Positions 5,518 to 13,121 of a stretch of 15,037 nucleotides of DNA are shown one piece after another (within the stretch, counting starts at the first letter, position 1; each line of letters begins with the position of its first letter). The position numbers were made by a program, and so were the translations under genes. The notes beneath the pieces were generated by a model. The model was not told where the DNA came from and did not search any database. It saw nothing but the letters and a program-made list of their open reading frames with translations. Source of the DNA: Anaerolineales bacterium (GTDB lineage: Bacteria > Chloroflexota > Anaerolineae > Anaerolineales > E44-bin32); the NCBI GenBank assembly GCA_011772595.1, contig WVZH01000085.1:671-15707 (forward strand), read 5' to 3'.

Positions 5518-5940
5518 ATGCGTTCTTCGCGCCCGGTCCGTTCTTCCGGCCCGTTTGAGTACGGCATGTGGTTGTTCACCCGATTTTCAGGGCTGGCGTT
5601 GATGCTGTTCGGAGCGATCAGCATGGGTGTGGCCTTCGCCCTAGGGGGGAGAACACAGTTGGATATGCCCGCTATGTTCCGTTGGGTCTTCTTCCCCAAC
5701 CCCAATCATGTGGTTAACAGCAACATCCCCGACGTCAGTTTGGGATGGTCGAACGCCTTTTGGCAGATCTACAGCACGGTGATGATCTTCTTGGCCGCTG
5801 GGCATGGTTTCAATGGTTTGCGTATGGTGATTGAGGATTATTTAGAACGTCCCCTGATGATTGCCATGCTGCGCGTCGTGATCTTCACATTGTGGCTGGG
5901 CAGCATGATGGTTGCAATCTACGTCATCCTGGCCTCTTGA
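5518..5940 (+). CDS. sdhD: Succinate dehydrogenase hydrophobic membrane anchor subunit (SdhD)
   Basis: A 140-residue second membrane anchor with three helices (about 20-42, 79-100 and 114-137). The signature HGFNGLRMVIEDY (96-108) supplies the likely haem ligand His96 and the Asp107-Tyr108 pair; the equivalent Asp-Tyr in E. coli SdhD lines the quinone pocket. The sequence LFTRFSGLAL (19-28) resembles the N-terminal helix motif of SdhC-type subunits. AGGAGGT at 5506-5512 gives a strong start at 5518, 30 bp after the sdhC stop. The segment between helices 1 and 2 (43-78) is comparatively long and Pro/Asn-rich. Confidence 0.9.
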   Translation: MRSSRPVRSSGPFEYGMWLFTRFSGLALMLFGAISMGVAFALGGRTQLDMPAMFRWVFFPNPNHVVNSNIPDVSLGWSNAFWQIYSTVMIFLAAGHGFNGLRMVIEDYLERPLMIAMLRVVIFTLWLGSMMVAIYVILAS

Positions 5941-5972
5941 GCTGGGTTATTTCCGTCCGGAGAGTGTCATCG

Positions 5973-7760
5973 ATGCAACATCAGTTTGAAGTTGTTATTG
6001 TCGGCGCCGGTGGCGCAGGGTTGATGGCTGCACTGTATGCGTCCCGAGGCGCCAAGACCGCCGTTTTAAGCAAGCTTTACCCTGTACGTTCGCACACCGG
6101 AACGGCACAAGGCGGCGTCGGCGCGGCGTTGGGTAGTGAAGAAGAAGACCATCCCGAATGGCACACCTTCGACACTGTTAAAGGCAGCGATTACCTGGGG
6201 GATCAGGATGCTATAGAGTTCATGTGCGAACAGGCGGTCCCGACTGTCTACGAACTTGAGCACATGGGTCTGCCGTTCAACCGCACCCCAGCGGGAAAGA
6301 TTGCCCAGCGGCCCTTTGGCGGGCATACGAACAACGAAACCGGGAGACCGGTTCGAAGGGCTTGCTACGCCGCCGACCGCACGGGGCACATGATTCTGCA
6401 AACCCTGTACCAGCAATGCATCCAAAACCAGGTCAAGTTCTTCGATGAATTTCAGGTTTTGGACGTGATCGTCAAAGATGGTGTGGCTTGTGGCGTGGTG
6501 GCCGTCGAATTGCTCAGCGGTGAGATCCATGTTTTCCATGCCAAGGCGGTTATTTTCGCAACCGGTGGTTGGGGACGCGTATGGGAGATCACTTCCAACG
6601 CGCATTCTTACTCAGCGGATGGATGTGCCATTACCTTGCGCCGTGGTGTGCCGGCGGAGGATATGGAGTTCTTCCAATTCCATCCGACCGGCATTTACAA
6701 GATGGGCATCTTGATCACCGAAGGAGTGCGCGGAGAAGGTGGCGTGCTACTCAACGATCTGGGTGAACGGTTCATGGATCACTACGCGCCGACGGTCAAA
6801 GACCTAGCCTCGCGTGACGTCGTCAGTCGGGCGATGTACCTCGAGATGCGCGAGGGGCGTGGCATCGGTGGTAATCGCTACTTACACCTCGATGTGCGGC
6901 CGGAGACGGTGAACAAGTACGCACAACTAGACGGCCGCACCTTCCCTGACGGTTCACCCTACCAGCTCACCGCAGGGGATGTGATGGCAAAGCTGCCGGA
7001 CATCATTGATTTCAGCCGCACCTACATGGGTGTTGATCCGGTCACCCAACCGATGCCAGTTCAACCAACGGCACATTATGCTATGGGCGGCATCCCCACG
7101 GACGTCCATGGCCAGGTGTTGATCGACGAGAAAAACACCGTCATGCCCGGTCTGTACGCCGCCGGCGAGTGTGCCTGTGTCTCCGTGCACGGCGCCAATC
7201 GCTTGGGGACCAACTCACTGCTCGACATCGTGGTCTTTGGAAAGGAATCTGGAGTGCGGGCTTCTGAGTACGCACAAGGTGCCGATTTTGTGTCTCTTCC
7301 GAAGGACGCCGACTCGTGGGTCCACGAGCAACTCGACGCTTTGCGCAGCGGAGAGGGTTCCGAAAACGCTGCCCTCCTGCGGCAGGAGATGCAAGAAATC
7401 ATGTTCGAGCACGTGGGCGTCTTTCGCACTGAAGAGGGGATGAAGGAGGCGGTAGACAAAGTGCGCGAGCTCAAGGAGCGCTTTAAGAAAGTGCGTGTGG
7501 GTGATCCGGGAAAGGTTTTCAACACCGACATCTTGGAAGCATGGGAGTTGGGCTGCTTGCTCGATGTGGCCGAGGTGACGGCAGTCTCGGCGATCGAACG
7601 CACGGAGAGCCGTGGCGCGCACGCGCGTGAAGACTATCCTGAACGGGACGATGATCAGTGGCTCAAGCATACCTTTGCTTATCTCGAACCGGACGGTGTC
7701 TCTTTGCGTTATAAGCCGGTGAACATCACCCGATTTGAGCCTGAAAAGCGAGTGTATTAG
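5973..7760 (+). CDS. sdhA: Succinate dehydrogenase flavoprotein subunit (SdhA)
   Basis: A 595-residue catalytic subunit that oxidises succinate to fumarate. GAGGAG (11-16) is the FAD dinucleotide-binding motif, and SHTGTAQGG (40-48) carries His41, the expected covalent FAD attachment site. Substrate-site residues are visible: His237 in FHPTG, Arg281 in ASRDVVSR (the general acid in the family), His368 in HYAMGG and Arg410 in ANRLGTN. The C-terminal helical domain (from about 450) is full length. The start at 5973 was chosen over an in-frame ATG at 5892, because that one lies inside sdhD and adds 27 non-homologous residues, whereas 5973 has GGAGAG at 5959-5964. The gene follows sdhD by 32 bp. 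The sdh context and aerobic neighbours favour dehydrogenase over fumarate reductase. Confidence 0.96.
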   Translation: MQHQFEVVIVGAGGAGLMAALYASRGAKTAVLSKLYPVRSHTGTAQGGVGAALGSEEEDHPEWHTFDTVKGSDYLGDQDAIEFMCEQAVPTVYELEHMGLPFNRTPAGKIAQRPFGGHTNNETGRPVRRACYAADRTGHMILQTLYQQCIQNQVKFFDEFQVLDVIVKDGVACGVVAVELLSGEIHVFHAKAVIFATGGWGRVWEITSNAHSYSADGCAITLRRGVPAEDMEFFQFHPTGIYKMGILITEGVRGEGGVLLNDLGERFMDHYAPTVKDLASRDVVSRAMYLEMREGRGIGGNRYLHLDVRPETVNKYAQLDGRTFPDGSPYQLTAGDVMAKLPDIIDFSRTYMGVDPVTQPMPVQPTAHYAMGGIPTDVHGQVLIDEKNTVMPGLYAAGECACVSVHGANRLGTNSLLDIVVFGKESGVRASEYAQGADFVSLPKDADSWVHEQLDALRSGEGSENAALLRQEMQEIMFEHVGVFRTEEGMKEAVDKVRELKERFKKVRVGDPGKVFNTDILEAWELGCLLDVAEVTAVSAIERTESRGAHAREDYPERDDDQWLKHTFAYLEPDGVSLRYKPVNITRFEPEKRVY

Positions 7761-7796
7761 GCGGCAAAACGAGCGCCGACATTTAGCGAGGCGACT

Positions 7797-7862
7797 ATGC
7801 AGAGTGAGAGAGCAGCAATCGAAAAGAATAGGCAGACGGATTACCCGGGAGAACAACCATGA
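7797..7862 (+). CDS. Possible 21-codon mini-ORF coupling sdhA to sdhB
   Basis: In the 98-bp sdhA-sdhB gap, an ATG at 7797 opens a frame of 21 codons beginning MQSERAAIEKNRQT. It ends with a TGA that overlaps the sdhB ATG as ATGA (7859-7862). GAGG at 7788-7791 lies 5 nt before its start. The peptide is hydrophilic and matches nothing I know. It may be a coupling device rather than a functional protein, or chance; sdhB has its own SD-like GGGAGA just upstream. Confidence 0.3.
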   Translation: MQSERAAIEKNRQTDYPGEQP

Positions 7863-8560
7863 AGGTCACGCTTCGCATTTTGCGCTATGACCCAGAGACC
7901 GACAAACGCCCCTATTATGAAAAGTATACGGTCGAGGCTGAGCCCAACGACCAAGTTCTCGACCTGCTCAACAAGGTGAAGTGGCACGAGGATGGAAGAC
8001 TGTCGTATCGACGCTCCTGTGGACATGGGATTTGCGGGTCCGATGCGATGCGCATCAACGGCGTCAACCGTCTGGCGTGCAAGGTGTTGGTCAAGGAAGT
8101 CGGCACCAAGATCACGATCGAGCCCATTCTCGGACTCGCGGTGATCAAAGACTTGGTCGTCGACATGGAACCTTTCTTTGAGCAATATCGCTCGGTAATG
8201 CCCTATTTGGTTAACGATGAGCCACCGCCCATCGGCGAGCGCTTACAGAGCCCGGAGGAACGCGCCCGTTTCGACGACACGACCAAGTGTATTCTGTGCG
8301 CGGCGTGCACCACCGCATGCCCTTCATTCTGGGCCAGCGGACAATATGTCGGGCCGGCGGCGATAGTTCAGGCGCACCGTTTTATATACGACAGTCGCGA
8401 TCGTGCCGCAGTAGAGCGGCTTGAGGTCTTAAACAATCGCATGGGAGTGTGGCGTTGCCACGACATCTTCAACTGCACTGATGCCTGTCCTCGCGACATC
8501 GAAGTTACGAAAGCCATTGGCGAAATCAGGATATCGATCGCCACTGGCAAGGTCGATTAG
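7859..8560 (+). CDS. sdhB: Succinate dehydrogenase iron-sulfur subunit (SdhB)
   Basis: A 233-residue electron-transfer subunit with all three cluster sites. The [2Fe-2S] site uses Cys54, Cys59, Asp62 and Cys74 (CGHGICGSD...C), with Asp in the third position as in E. coli SdhB. The [4Fe-4S] site uses Cys144, Cys147, Cys150 and Cys210; the [3Fe-4S] site uses Cys154, Cys200 and Cys206 (CILCAACTTACP and CHDIFNCTDACP). It carries electrons from SdhA FAD to the quinone site at the SdhCD interface. GGGAGA shortly before the ATG is a good SD. The start overlaps a possible mini-ORF stop as ATGA. Length is typical for the family and no cluster ligand is missing. Confidence 0.96.
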   Translation: MKVTLRILRYDPETDKRPYYEKYTVEAEPNDQVLDLLNKVKWHEDGRLSYRRSCGHGICGSDAMRINGVNRLACKVLVKEVGTKITIEPILGLAVIKDLVVDMEPFFEQYRSVMPYLVNDEPPPIGERLQSPEERARFDDTTKCILCAACTTACPSFWASGQYVGPAAIVQAHRFIYDSRDRAAVERLEVLNNRMGVWRCHDIFNCTDACPRDIEVTKAIGEIRISIATGKVD

Positions 8561-8599
8561 GGTATCGTCGCCTCCCTCGGATCCATTGGATATGCTTGA

Positions 8600-9688
8600 A
8601 TGAAGCGCACAACGGACTTGACCGATATTTTCCATCGGCCACCGCGCATCCTCGTCGCAGACGACGATTGGCTCAACCGAGATTTGCTGCAAACGTATCT
8701 GGAAGCATCCGGCTGTGAAGTCGTCACTGCCGCGGATGGGAAGACGGCGTTAGACATGGCGCTCGAGAATCCTCCCGATCTCGCCATCCTCGATGTGCAG
8801 ATGCCGCGCATGGACGGCTTGGCACTCTGTGCGGCGTTGAAGAGCGTCCCAGCGATGCGTTTTATCCCTGTGGTCGTCGTTACGGCGCGCGACACGGAAA
8901 ACGAAAAGATGCGCGCCATCGAGGTCGGGGCTGACGAGTTTGTCAGCAAGCCGTACAACTCCCTGGTGTTACTCACCCGCGTGCGTTCTTTGTTGCGGAT
9001 CAAGATGCTTCACGATGAACTCGAGGCCCGCAATCGTTTGTTGCGCCAGGTTCTGGATCGTTTCATTGCCGAGGACGTAACCGACATCATCCTCACCGAT
9101 CCCGAACGCTATCTGCAGTTGGGCGGCGAGATGCGCTCGGTCACGGTGCTGTTCGCCGATATCCGCGGTTTCACACGCTTCACGGAGAAACATACTGCCG
9201 ATCACGTCATCAATACGTTGAACCGCATCTTCCAAGCGTTAAGTAAGGTCGTCTTTGATCACAATGGGACCTTTGACAAGTATCTTGGCGACGGATTTAT
9301 GGCGTTTTATGGCGCGCCAGTGGCCGGCGACGATGACGCCAAGCGCGCCGTCGAGACGGCGATCGTGATGCAAACCTTGTTCAGGGGTCTGCGCGAACAA
9401 TCGGGAGACGAATTGAAAGGTCTCGGATTGGGGATCGGTCTGCACTCCGGTGAAGCGGTGGTGGGGAACATCGGCTCTGAAACGTTGATGGACTACACTG
9501 TCGTTGGGGACGTGGTCAACGTTGCCAAGCGATTACAAGAGCAAGCAGGAAGTGGGCAGATCTTGATCAGTCAAGAAACCTACCAACTCGCGCATCAGGA
9601 AGGTAAAGCCGAACCGCTGGAGCCGATCCAGGTCATCGGGCGGCGGGAGCCCGTCGCTGCCTACTTGATTCAAGTCGCGGGCGCGTAA
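8600..9688 (+). CDS. Response-regulator receiver / class III adenylate cyclase fusion
   Basis: A 362-residue predicted cytoplasmic protein that would make cAMP under phosphorelay control. Residues 15-133 are a receiver domain: acidic pocket Asp21-Asp23, phospho-acceptor Asp65 in LAILDVQMPRMDG, Thr95 and Lys117. A short helical linker (134-175) leads to a class III cyclase domain (about 178-312). Metal ligands are Asp187 (LFADIRGFT) and Asp231 (YLGDGF). The purine-specifying pair is Lys227 and Thr300, the Lys/Thr combination of class IIIb adenylate cyclases, a group known for bicarbonate stimulation. Transition-state residues Asn307 and Arg311 are present, so the enzyme should be active. The gene begins 39 bp after sdhB with a weak ribosome-binding site and is probably co-transcribed with sdh. 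No partner histidine kinase is in the window. Confidence 0.9.
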   Translation: MKRTTDLTDIFHRPPRILVADDDWLNRDLLQTYLEASGCEVVTAADGKTALDMALENPPDLAILDVQMPRMDGLALCAALKSVPAMRFIPVVVVTARDTENEKMRAIEVGADEFVSKPYNSLVLLTRVRSLLRIKMLHDELEARNRLLRQVLDRFIAEDVTDIILTDPERYLQLGGEMRSVTVLFADIRGFTRFTEKHTADHVINTLNRIFQALSKVVFDHNGTFDKYLGDGFMAFYGAPVAGDDDAKRAVETAIVMQTLFRGLREQSGDELKGLGLGIGLHSGEAVVGNIGSETLMDYTVVGDVVNVAKRLQEQAGSGQILISQETYQLAHQEGKAEPLEPIQVIGRREPVAAYLIQVAGA

Positions 9689-9700
9689 CGGCAGGCGTGC

Positions 9701-9706
9701 TATAAT
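9701..9706 (+). promoter_or_regulatory. Candidate -10 box for tRNA-Arg
   Basis: Perfect TATAAT eight bases before the mature tRNA 5' end and 12 bp after the cyclase stop. No clear -35 is visible 17 bp upstream. Its position suggests that the tRNA has its own promoter, though read-through from the cyclase gene is possible. Confidence 0.45.
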
Positions 9707-9714
9707 CTCTTCTA

Positions 9715-9788
9715 GCCCCAGTAGCTCAACAGGATAGAGCAAGGCTCTCCTAAAGCCTAGGTTGTGCGTTCGAATCGCGCCTGGGGCA
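9715..9788 (+). tRNA. trnR: tRNA-Arg (anticodon CCU)
   Basis: A 74-nt cloverleaf can be drawn by hand. The acceptor stem GCCCCAG pairs with CTGGGGC (9781-9787), with discriminator A at 9788. The D arm is GCTC/GAGC, the anticodon stem AGGCT/AGCCT encloses loop CTCCTAA (anticodon CCT), and the T arm GTGCG/CGCGC encloses TTCGAAT. The 3' CCA is not encoded and must be added. It decodes AGG. The gene lies 26 bp after the cyclase stop on the same strand. Confidence 0.93.
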
Positions 9789-9974
9789 TCTCTGTTCGAC
9801 TTCCGAAGTCAGGTAGTAAAGGCAACTATCCTGTAACGGTCGAAAACCTCTTTCGTTTATAAACCCATGTGCATCCGTGGAGCATTGCGAATCCGCGCGT
9901 ATGTTCAAGTACATGACGCAGAAAGGATGTCCATTTTCTGCCATCACAATCCCAAAGTGACCGGAAAGTTACCG
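9789..9974. other. Intergenic spacer between tRNA-Arg and a convergent lipoprotein gene
   Basis: No credible gene is visible. A short hairpin, GACTT (9798-9802) with AAGTC (9806-9810) around loop CCG, lies 9 bp after the tRNA but lacks a T-run. No copy of the tRNA 3' end, which would mark an integration site, was seen in the window. Confidence 0.5.
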
Positions 9975-11510
9975 CTATTCCGTAGAGGCGTCCAAGTTGA
10001 TGGGGAAATATGCGTCTTGAAACGCCACGCAAGGGTTTTGATCCTCGACGGACGGATCGGTCAACAATTGGAGATCCGACCCATCCAGGGAAATGGCAAA
10101 GATTGAGAAATACAGCGTCCTTCCCGACTCAAAGTATAGGGTCCGGCTGTCTGGTCCCCACACGGGACGCCAATCGAGATTGGGATTCTCCGTGAGCCTG
10201 ACGGCATCGCCTCCCTTCACAAGGTCGTACACGTAGATGTCCTGAATATACGTTCCACGCGATTCATCCAGTGCTGGTATGGATGCGAACGCCAGCCACC
10301 CTCCGTCTGGCGATATAGATGGCTGTGTTCCTTCGATCCGCCCCGCCAGCATTTCTCCTTCACACGTGCCCGGAGCGTCTCGAGCGATCTCCACACAGGT
10401 ATCGACATTCAACCGATAAAGCAATCCGGCACGCTCGTAGACCAATTCAAGCGTAGATTCCCCTGGAAACCAAGATTGGTACCTGCCTTCTATAAGCATC
10501 ATGGGTTCTCTGGATCCTTCCTGATAATCCAGGAGATAGAGTTTCCATTTCTTCGGCTTTGTTTCGAGATCCATTGCGGCATAGGCGATATAACGACAAT
10601 CCGTTGACCAGACAGGCCGCTCATACACAAGGTCCGGCTCGTCGAGGATCAACTCCATATTCTGACCATCACTATCCATGACCCATATTGCCCAGTTGGG
10701 AGGCTCCTCCACATGGTAGCCACGGATTTGGACGAAGGCGATCTTTTGGTTTCCTAGGCAAAGTGCAGGCTGAACCTCCGCGACGGCTGTGTTTGTCAAA
10801 CGTCTGAAATCATTGTCCTCTGGATCCGCTAACGATATGGAGACAATATCCATGCTTTTAACGCCGTCGTGAAGGAAAATCGAGTTATAGAGAAGCCGAT
10901 TTTCCTGGACGTGTACATACGCCTGCCTCTCTACAGTGATCACCTCTTTCAAAATAAACGCCCCACGAGGTAGATGGGACAGCGCAAAACCTTGTTCCAT
11001 CCCTTCGGCCAATTCCGTCCTGGCATCCTCACTGGTGGTAAACGCAAGAATGACATTGTAAATCTCGGGCTCGTCGATTGCTTCGTCCTCTCCAAAAAGA
11101 ACAGGGATCGACCATTCCCCTGCCACTTTGGGGGCCGTGAAGTACTCTATAATCGGAAAGACTCGGTCTCCTCCTCCGGTCAGCGGTTGAAGCAGTACAT
11201 GAATTGCGGTGATGTCCGGCTCGAGACCCGCATAGGTCCCGCGCAGAGTCATTCGAGGCGGGACAAGGTCCGCGTCCCTAAGATTTCCCACTGCGATCAT
11301 TTTGCCGGCCAATGGATCGATTGCCGGAGAAGGCGACACAGCTGTGGGCATCACAGTATTGGTCTCTTCGACCGTTCGAGTTTGTTTCCCAATCCGTGCA
11401 TCGGATGTTTGCGTCGACGGGACATCCAACGCGGCCTGCGAGGGACTACAAGCGGCGAGGACCACACTGATCATTATAAGTACGAACAGGTTCGTCGCTC
11501 TGATCTTCAT
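9975..11510 (-). CDS. Lipoprotein with TolB/PD40-like beta-propeller domain
   Basis: A 511-residue predicted lipoprotein with signal peptide 1-20, lipobox VLAAC and Cys21. Residues 22-66 are a Ser/Thr-rich linker. Residues about 67-190 form a separate beta-rich module (MIAVGNLRDADL and GEWSIPVLFG). From about 205 to 490 there are several PD40/TolB-type blades with repeated W(x)xDxRxIAY-like units: WSTDCRYIAYAA (301-312), SISPDGGWLAFAS (398-410) and WGPDSRTLYFES (451-462). Such propellers bind proteins or ligands outside the cell, and no catalytic residues are evident. The start at 11510 has AGAGG a few bases upstream. It follows the deacetylase gene by 130 bp on the same strand, and its lipoprotein leader resembles that of the deacetylase (C-x-PSQ-x2-L, then ST-x-T). 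Exact role unknown. Confidence 0.85.
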   Translation of the reverse strand: MKIRATNLFVLIMISVVLAACSPSQAALDVPSTQTSDARIGKQTRTVEETNTVMPTAVSPSPAIDPLAGKMIAVGNLRDADLVPPRMTLRGTYAGLEPDITAIHVLLQPLTGGGDRVFPIIEYFTAPKVAGEWSIPVLFGEDEAIDEPEIYNVILAFTTSEDARTELAEGMEQGFALSHLPRGAFILKEVITVERQAYVHVQENRLLYNSIFLHDGVKSMDIVSISLADPEDNDFRRLTNTAVAEVQPALCLGNQKIAFVQIRGYHVEEPPNWAIWVMDSDGQNMELILDEPDLVYERPVWSTDCRYIAYAAMDLETKPKKWKLYLLDYQEGSREPMMLIEGRYQSWFPGESTLELVYERAGLLYRLNVDTCVEIARDAPGTCEGEMLAGRIEGTQPSISPDGGWLAFASIPALDESRGTYIQDIYVYDLVKGGDAVRLTENPNLDWRPVWGPDSRTLYFESGRTLYFSIFAISLDGSDLQLLTDPSVEDQNPCVAFQDAYFPINLDASTE

Positions 11511-11557
11511 CCTTTCCTCTGATTGGACGACCGTGGCAGATTAACTGAAGATCCACG

Positions 11558-11576
11558 CCGATAGCCCAACTATCGG
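11558..11576. other. Short inverted repeat between the deacetylase and propeller genes
   Basis: CCGATAG (11558-11564) and CTATCGG (11570-11576) form a 7-bp stem around a 5-nt loop. It lies between two co-directional minus-strand genes. There is no T-run on the minus strand, so it is at most a weak attenuator or processing site. Confidence 0.3.
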
Positions 11577-11640
11577 GCACACTCGACATCAGGCTGGCAT
11601 GGCTGTGCACGGTTCTCCTGGAAACATACGGCACATGAAC

Positions 11641-12555
11641 TCAAGGATAATCATCAGGAAGCGGTTCAAGGCCAATGAGTTGGGAGACCGTCACCAGCGT
11701 GTATCCGCGGCTGCGCAAGTAGCGGATCATCTCAGGTAGTGCTTCGGCCGTGTGCCAGCCTCTCCCATTGCCATGCATCAGGACGATGGAGCCATTCTGG
11801 ACGCGCTCGCGAACGAGCCGGTTGATGTTCTCCGCGTCATTGTCGGGAACTGGGTCTGCAGTATCCGCATCCCACTGGATCGTATAGAGACCATGATAGG
11901 CGACGACACTGAGCAGCATGGTGTTGTATAGACCAGCAGGGGGTCGAAAGAGGCGCGCCTGCCGGCCGGTAAGGCTATAGAGCATGTTTTGAGTCTTGAC
12001 GATCTCGCGATGCATGTCAATCTCTTCCAAGTCGATCATATCGGGATGACTCCAAGAGTGATTCCCGAGCTCGAATTGGGGATATTGCGCCAACAATTTC
12101 GTCTCCTCCGGATGTGTGCGCATCCAATCACCGCCAAGAAAGAAGGTGGCTGGCGCGTCAGCTTCCAATAGCGCCTCCACAATGTCAGCATCGAACCATG
12201 CTGGTAACTTCGGTTTCTGGCACAGATCGAACGTCAAGGCAACGTAGGGTTTCTCTCGATCACCATGGAAAATCAGATGCACATCCGTGCGGGGAAATTT
12301 AGGTGCCACATCACCCCAAGAGGAGGCCGTGGGTGTGATCGATGGCGTGGCCAAAGGGGTCGGCGATGGCCTGCTCGTCGGCGTCACCGTGGGCAGCACA
12401 CTTTCTGTCTTTTCAAATAGCGGCGTGCTAGTCTCGGCCGGTGGCACATTCGTATGTGTGGATTGGTATTCAAGCGTATCCTGCGAAGGTCCACACGAAG
12501 CCAAGGTCGCAATGATTACCATATGCATCAGGGACAAAACCACGTTGACCTTCAC
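11641..12555 (-). CDS. Polysaccharide deacetylase-family (CE4, NodB-like) lipoprotein
   Basis: A 304-residue predicted lipoprotein with signal peptide 1-20, lipobox TLASC and Cys21. A Ser/Thr/Pro linker (36-79) precedes a NodB-homology domain (about 88-292). CE4 motifs are in order: ALTFDLC with catalytic-base candidate Asp110, NHSWSH with metal ligands His166 and His170, RPPAG with Arg204, QWDADTADP (227-235) and IVLMHG with His261. The second Asp of the classical TFDD motif, normally a metal ligand, is Leu111; a subfamily with TFDLC is known, so activity is not excluded. The family removes N-acetyl groups from peptidoglycan, chitin-like or other exopolysaccharides; the substrate here is unknown. 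The start is GTG with GGGAGAG upstream. It is divergent from the O-acetyltransferase gene. Confidence 0.88.
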   Translation of the reverse strand: MKVNVVLSLMHMVIIATLASCGPSQDTLEYQSTHTNVPPAETSTPLFEKTESVLPTVTPTSRPSPTPLATPSITPTASSWGDVAPKFPRTDVHLIFHGDREKPYVALTFDLCQKPKLPAWFDADIVEALLEADAPATFFLGGDWMRTHPEETKLLAQYPQFELGNHSWSHPDMIDLEEIDMHREIVKTQNMLYSLTGRQARLFRPPAGLYNTMLLSVVAYHGLYTIQWDADTADPVPDNDAENINRLVRERVQNGSIVLMHGNGRGWHTAEALPEMIRYLRSRGYTLVTVSQLIGLEPLPDDYP

Positions 12556-13121
12556 TTGCTATCTCTCCCATGCAACGAATAAGATCTTTCAATGAATGTA
12601 GCACCCTATATTTACCGGGAGTTAACTACAACCTGATTGAATTTCATCCTCCAGGCAGAAGGACTGCGGTAGAGAAGTCCCTTCATTTTACAAACGTACA
12701 CAACATGAAACAAATTTACACAATCGGCCAATTTATGGTGAAAATCCGTGTGTACTCGGTGAGCAATTTCGGGGTAATTGAATGTATAGATGGCCAAGAT
12801 ATGGTGGTAAACCTGGCAAGATTAGGGGTTAAGTTACAGAGAGATGTTGGATAGCACATGATGTTGCACTCACTACAACTTCATGAGCTCCGACTTTTCC
12901 CTTCCTCTGCCGAGAGAGCACGAAGGTTCGACCTCAATCCCCCTATTTAATTGTCGCAAAATGATCCAACCTGAACGCACAGTAACCACTTGGTAACTCA
13001 CCCGCAAACTTTTGGAGAACATCCACCCATACACTGTGATTACAAATATCGACCGGCGTTTCAGGGTGTTGGCGGACTGGTGGAAGAAGGCTTGCCCCAG
13101 ACGCCGAGGACGGGTGAGATC
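12556..13121. other. 566-bp gene-poor divergent spacer between deacetylase and O-acetyltransferase genes
   Basis: The region looks more AT-rich than its neighbours. It contains scattered short open frames on both strands, none with a ribosome-binding site or recognisable product. It should contain the promoters of both flanking genes, but I could not identify a convincing -35/-10 pair. A spaced inverted pair GTACACA / TGTGTAC lies near 12695 and 12750, with arms of 7 bp about 48 bp apart, which may be chance. Confidence 0.5.

Noticed and set aside
5892..5972. Upstream in-frame start for sdhA
   Set aside because: It overlaps sdhD by about 50 bp and adds 27 residues with no family match; the ATG at 5973 has GGAGAG 8 nt upstream and begins exactly at the FAD-binding fold.
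7215..7856. Long minus-strand open frame opposite sdhA
   Set aside because: Antisense to the conserved C-terminal half of SdhA; high-GC codon structure often leaves such frames open.
8561..8599. Terminator between sdhB and the cyclase gene
   Set aside because: Only a trivial 5-bp arm pair around ATCCATTGGAT is present, with no stable stem or T-run, so read-through is more likely.
9750..9947. 65-codon minus-strand open frame containing RRDSNAQP
   Set aside because: Its C-terminal end is the antisense translation of the tRNA-Arg gene, a familiar annotation artefact, and it has no ribosome-binding site.
9715..9974. tRNA-Arg as an integration site for a mobile element
   Set aside because: No integrase, no repeat of the tRNA 3' end and no mobile genes are visible downstream within the window.
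12570..12854. 94-codon plus-strand open frame in the deacetylase/acyltransferase spacer
   Set aside because: It lacks a Shine-Dalgarno before its ATG or its internal ATGs, starts 14 bp from the divergent deacetylase start where that gene's promoter and leader must lie, and its product shows no recognisable motif.
12990..13121. Upstream TTG start for the acyltransferase
   Set aside because: The extra 44 residues have no membrane segment or family similarity, and the ATG at 13122 has a better ribosome-binding site.
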